Shown: positions 44,019 to 52,789, counted from the first letter of the stretch. The stretch is 64,000 nt of DNA from Pseudomonas fluorescens (GCF_902498195.1 NZ_CABVIY010000009.1:124001-188000); one strand, 5' to 3'. Made by a program: numbers and translations. The notes: generated by a model from the sequence alone, not told the origin.

Positions 44019-45074
44019 ATGTTCAAGTACTCGTCTTCAAGTGTTAAAGCGTTCACTGGATTAACTGCGTTACTTGTATTTACAGTGCCGGTCGCCGCCC
44101 ATTGCGAAAGCCTGACGGTGATTTCATTCGGTGGCGCGACAAAGGCAGCGCAAGAGGGTGCTTATTTCAAACCCTTTGAAAAAAGCGGCGCGGGCAAAGT
44201 GGTGGTCGGCGAGTACAGCGGCGAGCTGTCCAAAGTGAAGGCCATGGTGGATGTTGGCCAGGTCAGTTGGGATGTCGTTGAAGTTGAAAGCCCCGAGCTG
44301 TTGCGCGGATGTGAAGAGGGGTTGTTCGAGAAGCTGAACCCGGCGCTGATCGGCGAAGCCGCCAACTACTTGCCCGGCGCGGTCAGCGAATGCGGCGTGG
44401 CCAGTTATGTATGGTCGATGGTGCTGGCCTACAATTCGGGCAAGGTCAGCGCAGCGCCAACCTCCTGGGCGGCCCTGTGGGACCTGCAGCAATATCCGGG
44501 CAAGCGCGGCCTGCGCAAAGGCGCCAAGTACACGCTGGAAGTGGCGCTGCTCGCCGATGGCGTCAAGCAGGCGGACCTGTACAAAGTCCTGGGTACCAAG
44601 GAAGGCGTGGATCGGGCATTCCGCAAGCTTGACCAGATCAAGCCCTCGATCCAGTGGTGGGAAGCGGGTGCGCAGCCTCCTCAATGGCTCACGGCAGGCG
44701 ACGTCGTCATGTCCGCCGCCTACAACGGTCGCATTGCTGTCGCGCAGAAGGAAGGTTCGAAACTGGCGATCTCGTGGAACGGTCACCTTTACGACCCTGA
44801 TCACTGGGCCATCGTGCGTGGCAGTCCGAACAAGGCGCTGGCCGAACGCTTCATCGTTTTTGCCAGCCAGGCGAGCGGCCAGAAGTCCTTTTCCACCCAG
44901 ATTCCCTACGGCCCGATCCGCAAGGATGTGCTGGCGCAGCTGCCGGCCGACACCCTGGCCCAGCTCCCCACGGCCCAGGCCAATCTGGCTGAAGGCCAGT
45001 TGGTCGATGCCACCTTCTGGGTCGATCACGGCGAAGAACTCGAGGAACGCTTCAACGCCTGGGCGGCTCGCTAA
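44019..45074 (+). CDS. ABC transporter substrate-binding protein, spermidine/putrescine (PotD) type
   Basis: This is a 351-residue periplasmic binding protein with a signal peptide (cleavage near AAHCESLTV). The sequence LTVISFGGATKAAQEGAYFKP and the WWEAGAQPPQWLTAGDVVM region fit the polyamine/opine-type subfamily. No permease or ATPase gene is in the window, so it may work with a transporter encoded elsewhere or act in sensing. It is divergent from LysR and 51 bases upstream of the aminotransferase, which suggests an operon. Confidence 0.87.
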   Translation: MFKYSSSSVKAFTGLTALLVFTVPVAAHCESLTVISFGGATKAAQEGAYFKPFEKSGAGKVVVGEYSGELSKVKAMVDVGQVSWDVVEVESPELLRGCEEGLFEKLNPALIGEAANYLPGAVSECGVASYVWSMVLAYNSGKVSAAPTSWAALWDLQQYPGKRGLRKGAKYTLEVALLADGVKQADLYKVLGTKEGVDRAFRKLDQIKPSIQWWEAGAQPPQWLTAGDVVMSAAYNGRIAVAQKEGSKLAISWNGHLYDPDHWAIVRGSPNKALAERFIVFASQASGQKSFSTQIPYGPIRKDVLAQLPADTLAQLPTAQANLAEGQLVDATFWVDHGEELEERFNAWAAR

Positions 45075-45125
45075 GCGGCCATCAAGCGCGGCGCAAAGGG
45101 CTTATTCAACTCAGGAGAATCCGAC

Positions 45126-46508
45126 ATGCCAACAGACTTCAAACCCCAGCGCGAAACCAGGGACTATCAAGCCAGCGATGCCGCCCACCACATTCACGCT
45201 TTCCTTGATCAGAAGGCGCTGAATGCCGAAGGCCCTCGCGTCATCGTCGGTGGCGAGCGCCTGCACCTGTGGGACAACGACGGCAATCGCTACCTCGATG
45301 GCATGTCGGGTTTGTGGTGCACCAACCTGGGTTACGGGCGCAAGGATCTCGCCGCCGCGGCCACGCGCCAGCTGGAGCAGCTGCCGTACTACAACATGTT
45401 CTTCCACACCACCCACCCGGCGGTGGTGGAGCTGTCGGAACTGCTGTTCAGCCTGCTGCCCAGGCACTACAGCCACGCGATCTACACCAACTCCGGTTCC
45501 GAAGCCAACGAGGTGTTGATTCGCACCGTGCGCCGCTACTGGCAGATTCTCGGCAAGCCGCAGAAGAAGACCATCATCGGCCGCTGGAATGGTTATCACG
45601 GCTCGACCCTGGGCGCGAGTGCGCTGGGCGGCATGAAGTTCATGCATGAAATGGGCGGTGTAATTCCAGATGTCGCGCACATTGATGAACCCTACTGGTT
45701 CGCTCACGAGGGCGACCTGACCCCGGCGGAGTTCGGCCTGCGCGCGGCCCGTCAGCTGGAAGCGAAGATTCTCGAACTGGGCGCGCAGAACGTGGCCGCC
45801 TTTATCGCCGAGCCTTTCCAGGGCGCTGGCGGCATGATCTTTCCGCCAGAAAGCTACTGGCCGCAAATCCAGCGGATCTGCCGCCAGTACGACGTGCTGC
45901 TGTGTGCTGACGAGGTGATCGGTGGTTTCGGTCGGACCGGTGAATGGTTCGCGCACCAACACTTCGATTTCGAGCCGGACACCCTGTCGATCGCCAAGGG
46001 CCTGACGTCGGGCTACATCCCCATGGGTGGTTTGATCCTGAGCCGGCGCATGGCCGAGGTGCTGGTGGAGCAGGGCGGCGTGTTCGCCCACGGCCTGACC
46101 TATTCCGGTCACCCGGTGGCGGCCGCCGTCGCCATCGCCAACCTCACGGCGTTGCGCGATGAGGGGGTGGTTACCCAGGTGAAGCAAGACACCGGCCCGT
46201 ACCTGCAACAGTGCCTGCGCGAAGTGTTTGGCGATCATCCGCTGGTGGGTGAGATCCAGGGCGTCGGGCTGGTGGCGGCGTTGCAGTTTGCGCAAGACAA
46301 GGCCACCCGCCAGCGCTTTGCCAACGAAGCTGACATCGCCTGGCGCTGTCGCACCCTCGGTTTTGAAGAAGGCCTCATCATTCGCTCGACACAGGGTCGC
46401 ATGATCATGGCGCCGGCCTTGATCGCGACCCGCGGTGAAATCGATGAATTGGTATCCAAGACGAAGATTGCCGTGGATAGAACGGCGCAGGAAATTGGCG
46501 TGCTTTAA
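45126..46508 (+). CDS. Class III (omega) aminotransferase
   Basis: This is a 460-residue PLP aminotransferase of the class III / omega-amino acid type, which transfers terminal amino groups of diamines or omega-amino acids to pyruvate or 2-oxoglutarate. The PLP Lys is Lys291 (SIAKGLTSGYIPMGG); the Asp of LCADEVIGGFGRTG and the SGSEANE segment are present, as is the N-terminal RVIVGGERLHLWDNDGNRYL. Overall it resembles putrescine- or beta-alanine-pyruvate transaminases (SpuC type). CAGGAGAA lies before the ATG. Confidence 0.9.
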   Translation: MPTDFKPQRETRDYQASDAAHHIHAFLDQKALNAEGPRVIVGGERLHLWDNDGNRYLDGMSGLWCTNLGYGRKDLAAAATRQLEQLPYYNMFFHTTHPAVVELSELLFSLLPRHYSHAIYTNSGSEANEVLIRTVRRYWQILGKPQKKTIIGRWNGYHGSTLGASALGGMKFMHEMGGVIPDVAHIDEPYWFAHEGDLTPAEFGLRAARQLEAKILELGAQNVAAFIAEPFQGAGGMIFPPESYWPQIQRICRQYDVLLCADEVIGGFGRTGEWFAHQHFDFEPDTLSIAKGLTSGYIPMGGLILSRRMAEVLVEQGGVFAHGLTYSGHPVAAAVAIANLTALRDEGVVTQVKQDTGPYLQQCLREVFGDHPLVGEIQGVGLVAALQFAQDKATRQRFANEADIAWRCRTLGFEEGLIIRSTQGRMIMAPALIATRGEIDELVSKTKIAVDRTAQEIGVL

Positions 46509-46816
46509 ATATCTGAAACCGTAGGAGCGAGCCCTGCTCGCGAAACACTCAAGGGCGCCGCTGGGCGTCTGGTTTTACGCGTCATCGTTAACGATTATCG
46601 CGAGCAGAACTCGCGCCTACAGGTTTTGCGTCAATACATATTCAATAAAAAACAATGAAGTTATCGGCCAGTTTTTTTCTAACTAGTCACTATAAAAATC
46701 ATCATTTCGCTATTTGCATTTGCCGAACAGAATAAAACCACCCCGCAAACAACGTTATATGCGCGGAACTTATTTATTAAAACGGCTGATCTGTCGCGTT
46801 TGAGAAGGGCACAAGC
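46509..46816. other. Intergenic region with AT-rich promoter-like tract
   Basis: This 308-base gap holds no gene. The first third is a family C repeat pair (listed separately). From 46625 to 46800 the sequence is unusually AT-rich for this genome, with T and A tracts and several TATAAA-like hexamers, typical of a promoter. GAGAAGG lies before the ATG of the monooxygenase at 46817. Confidence 0.5.
46521..46620. repeat. Palindromic repeat pair, family C
   Basis: Inverted units GTAGGAGCGAGCCCTGCTCGC and GCGAGCAGAACTCGCGCCTAC are separated by about 58 bases, between the aminotransferase and the monooxygenase. The pair probably marks the 3' end of the first transcript. Confidence 0.85.
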
Positions 46817-48082
46817 ATGACCACTAATAAGATTGAAGTAGATACGCTTGTTGTCGGGGCGGGCCAGGCCGGCGTCGCCATGAGTGAGCACTTGAGCAAA
46901 CTCGGTGTTCCCCATCTGGTTCTGGAGCGTAACCGCATTGCGGAAGCGTGGCGCACCGGGCGCTGGGATTCGCTGGTGGCCAACGGTCCGGTCTGGCATG
47001 ACCGCTTCCCGGGGCTGGCGTTCGAAGACCTTGAGCCCGATGCCTTCGCCTCAAAGGATCAGGTGGCGGCTTACTTCCAAGCCTATGCCGAGAAATTCGA
47101 AGCGCCGATCCGCTCCGGTGTCGAGGTCAAAAAAGTGGTCCGCAACGCTGACCGTCCGGGCTTCACCATCGAGACCTCCGAAGGCGTGATCGAGGCCAAT
47201 CGCGTGGTAGCGGCCACCGGCCCGTTCCAGCGCCCGGTCATTCCGCCGATTGCTCCAAAAGACGCGCGGATCACGCAAATTCACTCGGCCCAGTATTTCA
47301 ATCCGCAGCAACTGCCCGAAGGCGGCGTGCTGGTGGTGGGGGCGGGCTCTTCCGGTGTCCAGATCGCCGATGAATTGCAGCGCGCCGGTAAACCGGTCTA
47401 CCTGTCCGTCGGCCAGCATGACCGGCCGCCTCGCGCTTATCGCAACCGAGACTTCTGCTGGTGGCTGGGGGTCCTGGGGCTCTGGGATGCCGAGGTCATG
47501 CAACCGGGGCGCGAGCACGTGACCATCGCGGTCAGCGGTGCGCGTGGCGGCAATACCGTCGATTTCCGGGCGCTGGCCCGGCAGGGCGTCACGCTGGTGG
47601 GCCTGACCCGGTCCTTCCACGACGGCGTGGTGACGTTCCAGGAGGATCTGGCGCAGAACGTCGCGGCCGGCGACGAGAACTACCTGTCGCTGCTGGATGC
47701 GGCGGACGCCTACGTCACGCGCAACGGTCTCGACCTGCCGGAAGAACCCGAAGCCCGGTTCATGCTGCCTGACCCGGATTGCATCACCCACCCGATCCTG
47801 GAACTGGACCTGGCCGAGGCGGGTATCACCTCGATCATCTGGGCCACCGGCTACGCCGTCGATTACAGCTGGCTGCAAGTCGACGCGTTTGACGACAAGG
47901 GCAAGCCGCGTCACCAGCGCGGTGTGTCCAGCGAGCCGGGTGTGTACTTCGTCGGCCTGCCATGGCTGTCGCGTCGCGGCTCCAGCTTTATCTGGGGCGT
48001 CTGGCACGACGCCAAGCATGTCGCCGGGCACATTGCCACGCAGCGCCAGTACCTGGAGTACCGCGACCCGTCGCAGCGCTAG
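46817..48082 (+). CDS. Flavin-containing monooxygenase family protein
   Basis: This is a 421-residue FAD/NADPH-dependent monooxygenase. It has an N-terminal FAD-binding GAGQAG (residues 14-19), a second nucleotide-binding GAGSSG (175-180), the ATG motif FAD loop (AATGPFQRP) and the C-terminal segment IIWATGYAVDYSWL. Members N-hydroxylate or S-oxygenate amines and sulfides. It is likely transcribed from its own AT-rich promoter with the Rid gene, 36 bases downstream. A second oxygenase component is not needed for this family. The substrate is unknown. Confidence 0.9.
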   Translation: MTTNKIEVDTLVVGAGQAGVAMSEHLSKLGVPHLVLERNRIAEAWRTGRWDSLVANGPVWHDRFPGLAFEDLEPDAFASKDQVAAYFQAYAEKFEAPIRSGVEVKKVVRNADRPGFTIETSEGVIEANRVVAATGPFQRPVIPPIAPKDARITQIHSAQYFNPQQLPEGGVLVVGAGSSGVQIADELQRAGKPVYLSVGQHDRPPRAYRNRDFCWWLGVLGLWDAEVMQPGREHVTIAVSGARGGNTVDFRALARQGVTLVGLTRSFHDGVVTFQEDLAQNVAAGDENYLSLLDAADAYVTRNGLDLPEEPEARFMLPDPDCITHPILELDLAEAGITSIIWATGYAVDYSWLQVDAFDDKGKPRHQRGVSSEPGVYFVGLPWLSRRGSSFIWGVWHDAKHVAGHIATQRQYLEYRDPSQR

Positions 48083-48118
48083 GAACCGATCATCAATCAA
48101 GTTTCAGGGGACTCTAAG

Positions 48119-48544
48119 ATGCCGACTCACACGCGAATTCGCATGTTCAATACCAAGGACACCTATCCCAACCAATCCCTGGACAATGACCTTTGCCAGG
48201 CCGTGCGGGCGGGCAACACGGTGTACGTGCGGGGCCAGATCGGCACCGATTTCGAGGGCAACCTCGTGGGGCTGGGCGACCCGGGGGCGCAGGCCGAACA
48301 GGCGATGAAAAACGTCAGGCAGCTTCTGGAAGAAGCGGGCAGCGATCTGTCGCATATCGTCAAAACCACCACCTACATCATCGACCCGCGTTATCGCGAA
48401 CCGGTGTACCAGGTGGTGGGCAAGTGGTTGAAAGGCGTGTTCCCGATCTCGACGGGGCTGGTGATTTCCGGGCTTGGACAACCGCAGTGGCTGATGGAAA
48501 TCGATGTGATCGCCGTTATCCCGGATGACTGGCAGCCGAACTGA
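48119..48544 (+). CDS. Rid family protein lacking the catalytic arginine
   Basis: This is a 141-residue Rid (YjgF/YER057c/UK114) protein; canonical RidA hydrolyses reactive enamine/imine intermediates to ketones. The family fold is clear (VYVRGQIGTDFEGNLV, IVKTTTYIIDPRYREPVYQVV, FPISTGLVI). At the position of E. coli Arg105 (FPAR) the protein has Ser111 (FPIS), while the Glu of MEIDVIA (Glu127) is kept. Arg-lacking Rid subfamilies exist and are not known to be enamine deaminases. It is coupled with the monooxygenase, so its true substrate is probably a product of that enzyme. Confidence 0.9.
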   Translation: MPTHTRIRMFNTKDTYPNQSLDNDLCQAVRAGNTVYVRGQIGTDFEGNLVGLGDPGAQAEQAMKNVRQLLEEAGSDLSHIVKTTTYIIDPRYREPVYQVVGKWLKGVFPISTGLVISGLGQPQWLMEIDVIAVIPDDWQPN

Positions 48545-48560
48545 ACTGGCGCGGTCAAAT

Positions 48561-48648
48561 GTGGGAGCGGGCTTGCTCGCGAAAGCTGCATGCCAGGCAA
48601 TATTGAATGGGGCTGACACACCGCCCTCGCGAGCAAGCCCGCTCCCAC
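48561..48648. repeat. REP-type palindromic pair, family A
   Basis: Inverted family A units (48561-48583 and 48626-48648) lie between the Rid gene and the convergent EEP-family gene. They form the right edge of the catabolic cluster. Confidence 0.92.
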
Positions 48649-48666
48649 GGGCGTGGCGTCAAGGGG

Positions 48667-49746
48667 TCAAGGCGTGGCCGGTAGCAGGAACCGCGCAATC
48701 ACCGGCAAATGATCGGAAATACGCAATGTATCATCCTGCCGGACCATGGCCTCGACACGTTTGATCCGCGGGCTGTAGAACAGGTAGTCGACGGTACGGT
48801 CCGGGCCGTTCAGGCCCGTGTCGTTCGGGTAGTGGGTCAGCCAGCGGGCGCGGTCGATACCGCCGGCTTCGTTGTTGGTGGGGATCATCGGGTATTTGTC
48901 CCACAGCACGTGCAATGCGCTGTCGGCGGCGTAGGGCGTGCGTTGCTCGGTGGGCAGGCGCTGGTATTGACCCAGCGGCAACAGATTGAAATCACCGCCG
49001 ATCAGCCACGGTGTGCCACGGCTTTCGAACTTGTCGAGGACCTTGGCCACCGCCGAGATCTGTTTTTGCAGCGTCTCGTCGGCTTGCGTCACGCGGTCCA
49101 GATGGGTGTTGAGCACCGCGATCTGGCCGTTGTCGCTCAACGGCAGGTAGGCCACCAGCAAGGCGTTTTTCGGTTGGAACTGGCGGCTGATCACATTGGC
49201 TGGCGCGACCGGCAATTGCAGGCGCTGGGCATGTTCGATCTGAAAGCGGCTCAGGGTTGCCAGTTGCCGGCCAACGCTGCCGAAGATATGCGGATCAGGC
49301 ACAAAGTCAGCCTTCCAGTCGAAGGCGTAGACGCTGCACGGGTACAGATCGGCAACCCGTTCCTGCAACAGTTTGAGCTGGTTCTGGTATTCGCTGGCCT
49401 TGGCGCCATCATCGAGTTCCTGCAACAGCACGACGTCCGGTTGCTCGTCGCGAATCACCCGCGCCACTTCGTCGAGGCTGAAGGCCATGTCTTCGCGGGT
49501 GGGGGCGTCGTCGGTGCCGGTGGCCAGGTCATTCCAGAACACATAGCGCTTGCCCGCCAGGTACTGGACGTTCCAGGTCATGACTTTCAGCGCCTGGCCA
49601 GGCGCCAGGGTCGGCGCCTTGGTGCTGCAACTGACCGGCAGCACTTCCCGGGCCTCCGGGCGCCAGGTCAGGCTATAAATCGTCACGGCGGCCAGGACGA
49701 TCAGGATCAGCAATCCCGGCAAGGTGTAGCGCAGCAGTCGGGTCAT
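48667..49746 (-). CDS. Endonuclease/exonuclease/phosphatase family membrane-anchored protein
   Basis: This is a 359-residue protein with one N-terminal membrane anchor (LLRYTLPGLLILIVLAAVTI) and an EEP domain (from about residue 50). Catalytic motifs are TWNVQYL, LLQELDD, NTHLDRVT, GGDFNLLP and a C-terminal SDHLPV. The domain occurs in nucleases, sphingomyelinases and lipid phosphatases, so the substrate is open. The start at 49746 (MTRLLRYTLPG) gives a clean anchor; the frame runs 13 codons further upstream. Confidence 0.85.
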   Translation of the reverse strand: MTRLLRYTLPGLLILIVLAAVTIYSLTWRPEAREVLPVSCSTKAPTLAPGQALKVMTWNVQYLAGKRYVFWNDLATGTDDAPTREDMAFSLDEVARVIRDEQPDVVLLQELDDGAKASEYQNQLKLLQERVADLYPCSVYAFDWKADFVPDPHIFGSVGRQLATLSRFQIEHAQRLQLPVAPANVISRQFQPKNALLVAYLPLSDNGQIAVLNTHLDRVTQADETLQKQISAVAKVLDKFESRGTPWLIGGDFNLLPLGQYQRLPTEQRTPYAADSALHVLWDKYPMIPTNNEAGGIDRARWLTHYPNDTGLNGPDRTVDYLFYSPRIKRVEAMVRQDDTLRISDHLPVIARFLLPATP

Positions 49747-49812
49747 GGCTCGGCTTATCGCGTTACGGAAGTTGTGCCCGAGCATACCCGAGTGACAGGC
49801 GGTCGCCCAAGG

Positions 49813-50487
49813 TCAGCGTGGCCCTTCGATTTTTTCCGGTGCCTCGCTGATCAGCATGAACAGGCGGAACAGCACCACGCTGGTGAACAGTTGCAGGAAA
49901 CTCTGGGCGCTGTCGATCAGCAGCGACACCACCGGGTTCTGCGGCTCGGGATACACCGCCAGCGTCGCGCCCTTGAGCAGCCACAACGGTCCCATCACGC
50001 ACAGGATGCACACCAGGATGCGGATGAAATGCCCGCGGGTCAGGCGCAGGCTTTCCTTCATCGCCGCCAGCGGCGCCAGGCCACGCAGCACCAGCAGGTA
50101 CTCGCCGAAGGCCAGGGTCACCATCAACCAGATCCCCGGCAGGAAATACAGCGACAGGCCCAGCAGGATCAACAGAGTGTTGAGGGCGGTCAACAGGGCG
50201 AAGCGCGGCCACAGGTAGGCGGACCTGGACAGCAATTCGCGATTGCCCGGCGATTCGCCACGGCTGCGGGCATCGAGGAACAGAATCAACGCGGCGGTGT
50301 ACAGCGGATAGACCAGCAGGCCGACGATCACGCTGATGCCGGGAAAACTGTCCGGCTCGGTGGAGTGGTCGACCACTTGTTGCAACAGGGCCTCGACGAT
50401 CACCAGCGGCAGGCACAGCTGCACGATCTGGCCCAGATTGCGCTTGAAGAAATACAGGGAGTCACGCAGTACATCGAACGGATTCAT
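49813..50487 (-). CDS. YciC family inner-membrane protein
   Basis: This is a 224-residue integral membrane protein with about five or six predicted helices and the family N-terminus MNPFDVLRDSLYFFKRNLGQ. YciC/UPF0259 proteins have no assigned reaction. The next gene downstream on the minus strand is the EEP protein, 66 bases on, so both may share a transcript. Confidence 0.85.
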   Translation of the reverse strand: MNPFDVLRDSLYFFKRNLGQIVQLCLPLVIVEALLQQVVDHSTEPDSFPGISVIVGLLVYPLYTAALILFLDARSRGESPGNRELLSRSAYLWPRFALLTALNTLLILLGLSLYFLPGIWLMVTLAFGEYLLVLRGLAPLAAMKESLRLTRGHFIRILVCILCVMGPLWLLKGATLAVYPEPQNPVVSLLIDSAQSFLQLFTSVVLFRLFMLISEAPEKIEGPR

Positions 50488-50666
50488 CAGTCGGTATCGC
50501 AGGTGGGAAGCAGTGGCTCACTTTAACCGATGAAGTGCGGGAGGGCGCAAACGTAAACGTCGGGTAAAGGTCATTGAAACATCTTGTTTCAGCCTCCATT
50601 AAGGTCGGGCACCTTATCCTCAAGTGGAAAGGACAACGATTTCCCCCGGCAATCTACGAGGTCGCC

Positions 50667-51440
50667 ATGAACAGCGAAGAACAAACCCTGATCGATGGAC
50701 TGTTTTCCCGGCTGCAACAGGCCGAAACGGACTCAGCCCCGCGCGACGCCCAGGCCGAGACGCGGATCAAGGAGCATCTGGGCCGCCAACCCGCGGCGGG
50801 TTATTTCATGACCCAGGCGATCCTGGTGCAAGAGGCCGCGATCAAGAGCCTCGATGAACAGAACAGGCAACTGACCCAGCAGGTTCAGCAATTGCAGGCC
50901 GAGCTGCAACAAGCCAGGGCCCAGGCCGCCGCTCCGGCACCGGTTCCGGCCAGCGGTGGTTTCCTGTCGAGTATCTTTGGTGGCGGTTCCCGGGAGCCGC
51001 AGCCTGCGCCGAGCCAGAGCGCGCCCGCGTCGAGCGCCGGTGGCTGGCGTGAGCCGGGGCGGTCCTCGTTCAACTCGCAAGCCCCCCAGCAGAATGTTGC
51101 CGCCCCGACGCAACCTTACGCCCCGCAACAAGCGGCACCGATGGCCGGCAGCAGCTTCCTCGGTGGCGCACTGAAAACCGCGGCCGGTGTCGCGGGTGGC
51201 GTGATGCTGGCCCAAGGCATCAGCAGCCTGTTTCATCACAATCAGCAACCCCAGGAGGTCGTTGAAGTCATCAAGGAAGAACCGGCCCAGGTGAACGATC
51301 AGGGTAACAATGGCTGGGGCGACGACCAGCGTATGGCCGGTAATGATGCCTACGGCAATGACCAGGGCGGCTTTACCGACACCGACTACAGCGATGACAG
51401 CTCATCGTTCTTTGGCGGCGACGACGACACCTTCGTCTGA
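50667..51440 (+). CDS. DUF2076 domain-containing protein
   Basis: This is a 257-residue protein with an N-terminal coiled-coil (about residues 5-70; EQTLIDGLFSRLQQAE then IKSLDEQNRQLTQQVQQLQ), a Pro/Ala/Ser-rich linker, a hydrophobic Gly-rich segment (LGGALKTAAGVAGGVMLAQ) and an acidic, Asp/Gly-rich tail ending SSFFGGDDDTFV. There is no N-terminal signal. DUF2076 is a family of unknown function; the tail could bind metal. I chose ATG 50667 (MNSEEQTLIDG); the long frame upstream has no ribosome site. Confidence 0.82.
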   Translation: MNSEEQTLIDGLFSRLQQAETDSAPRDAQAETRIKEHLGRQPAAGYFMTQAILVQEAAIKSLDEQNRQLTQQVQQLQAELQQARAQAAAPAPVPASGGFLSSIFGGGSREPQPAPSQSAPASSAGGWREPGRSSFNSQAPQQNVAAPTQPYAPQQAAPMAGSSFLGGALKTAAGVAGGVMLAQGISSLFHHNQQPQEVVEVIKEEPAQVNDQGNNGWGDDQRMAGNDAYGNDQGGFTDTDYSDDSSSFFGGDDDTFV

Positions 51441-51569
51441 TTCGCCATTCGTCCGGAGCGCCACGGCGCTTTCGGCCGATTATTCGCGGAATTCTCCTTC
51501 AGACTGGCATACTGGGCGACTTTTCGGGCCTGGTGCCTGATCCTGCCTGCGCACCAAGGGGATGTTGCG

Positions 51570-52049
51570 GTGAAGAAGATCGCTGTGTTCGCCGATGTCC
51601 AGAACCTCTATTACACCGTGCGTCAGGCTTATGGTTGCCACTTCAACTATGCCGCGCTGTGGGCTGAAATCAGCAAGCAGGGGCAGATTGTCGAGGCCTA
51701 CGCCTACGCCATCGATCGTGGCGACAGCAAACAGCAGCAGTTCCAGCAGATCCTGCGCAACCTCGGTTTTACCGTGAAGCTCAAGCCTTACATCCAGCGC
51801 AGCGACGGCTCGGCCAAGGGCGACTGGGACGTGGGCATCACCCTCGACATCATGGACGCGGCCGACCATGTCGATGAAGTGGTGCTGGCGTCCGGTGACG
51901 GGGATTTCGACATGCTGCTGGAACGCATCATCAGCAAGCACGGCGTGCAGGCGGTGGCCTACGGCGTGCCGGGCCTGACCGCCAACTCGCTGATCCGCGC
52001 CGCCAGCCGCTACGTGCCGATCGAAGGCGCGTTGCTGCTCAAGAATTGA
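51570..52049 (+). CDS. NYN domain (PIN-like) nuclease
   Basis: This is a 159-residue protein of the NYN/LabA family, a PIN-like RNase fold. Acidic active-site residues are visible: Asp9 (VFADVQNLYYT), Asp in KGDWDVGITLDIMD and the pair in LASGDGDFDML. Such proteins are predicted metal-dependent RNases. The GTG start has AAGGGG 8 bases upstream. A DnaQ-type exonuclease gene starts 22 bases after its stop, suggesting a two-nuclease operon. Confidence 0.88.
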   Translation: MKKIAVFADVQNLYYTVRQAYGCHFNYAALWAEISKQGQIVEAYAYAIDRGDSKQQQFQQILRNLGFTVKLKPYIQRSDGSAKGDWDVGITLDIMDAADHVDEVVLASGDGDFDMLLERIISKHGVQAVAYGVPGLTANSLIRAASRYVPIEGALLLKN

Positions 52050-52071
52050 TTTTTACGGAGTTGAAACAGGT

Positions 52072-52683
52072 TTGGAACGCATCGCAGTCATCGACTTTGA
52101 AACCACCGGGATCTCCCCGAGCAGCAGCTGCCGGGCCACGGAAATTGCCGTGGTGATCCTTGAACAGGGGCGCATCGTCGAGCGTTACCAGAGCCTGATG
52201 AATGCCGGCGTGCGCGTCCCGGCCTTCATCGAGCAACTCACGGGCATCAGCAACGCGATGCTGCGCACCGCGCCGTCGGCCGAGCAGGTGATGAACGAGG
52301 TCAACGAATTCGTCGGCACCACGCCATTGCTGGCGCACAACGCCGCGTTCGACCAGAAGTTCTGGGACTTCGAACTGGGGCGGATCAAACGCACACGCCT
52401 GCAGAACTTCGCTTGCTCGCTGTTGCTGGCTCGGCGCCTGATGCCCGCCGCGCCGAACCATAAACTCGGCACCCTGACTACCTTCGCCAACCTGCCCAAC
52501 ACCGGCAAGGCTCACCGGGCCATGGCCGACGCGGAAATGGCGGCCAACCTGACGGCGCACCTGGCTGAAGAGTTGCGCCAGAAGCACGGTTTGCGCGAGC
52601 TGTCCCATGATCTGCTGTGCAAGTTGCAGAAGGTGCCGGCGGCGAAAGTGGGCGAGCACCTCAAGCGTTATCGCGGGTTCTAG
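52072..52683 (+). CDS. DnaQ-like 3'-5' exonuclease (DEDDh)
   Basis: This is a 203-residue exonuclease with the DEDDh motifs: DFETTG (Exo I), HNAAFDQKFW (Exo II) and HRAMADAEM (Exo III, His and Asp). It is related to the polymerase III epsilon exonuclease and RNase T, but is not part of the replisome by context. The TTG at 52072 is the best start: it gives a product beginning at the family sequence (MERIAVIDFETTG), with CGGAG about 11 bases upstream. It is likely co-transcribed with the NYN nuclease. Confidence 0.87.
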   Translation: MERIAVIDFETTGISPSSSCRATEIAVVILEQGRIVERYQSLMNAGVRVPAFIEQLTGISNAMLRTAPSAEQVMNEVNEFVGTTPLLAHNAAFDQKFWDFELGRIKRTRLQNFACSLLLARRLMPAAPNHKLGTLTTFANLPNTGKAHRAMADAEMAANLTAHLAEELRQKHGLRELSHDLLCKLQKVPAAKVGEHLKRYRGF

Positions 52684-52701
52684 GACCTGCGCCCATCAAA
52701 T

Positions 52702-52789
52702 GTGGGAGCGGGCTTGCTCGCGAATGCGGTTCATCATTCAACAATGGTGTTGGCTGACCCACCGCATTCGCGAGCAAGCCCGCTCCCAC
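52702..52789. repeat. REP-type palindromic pair, family A
   Basis: Inverted family A units (52702-52724 and 52767-52789) lie between the exonuclease gene and the convergent Lrp gene. Confidence 0.92.
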
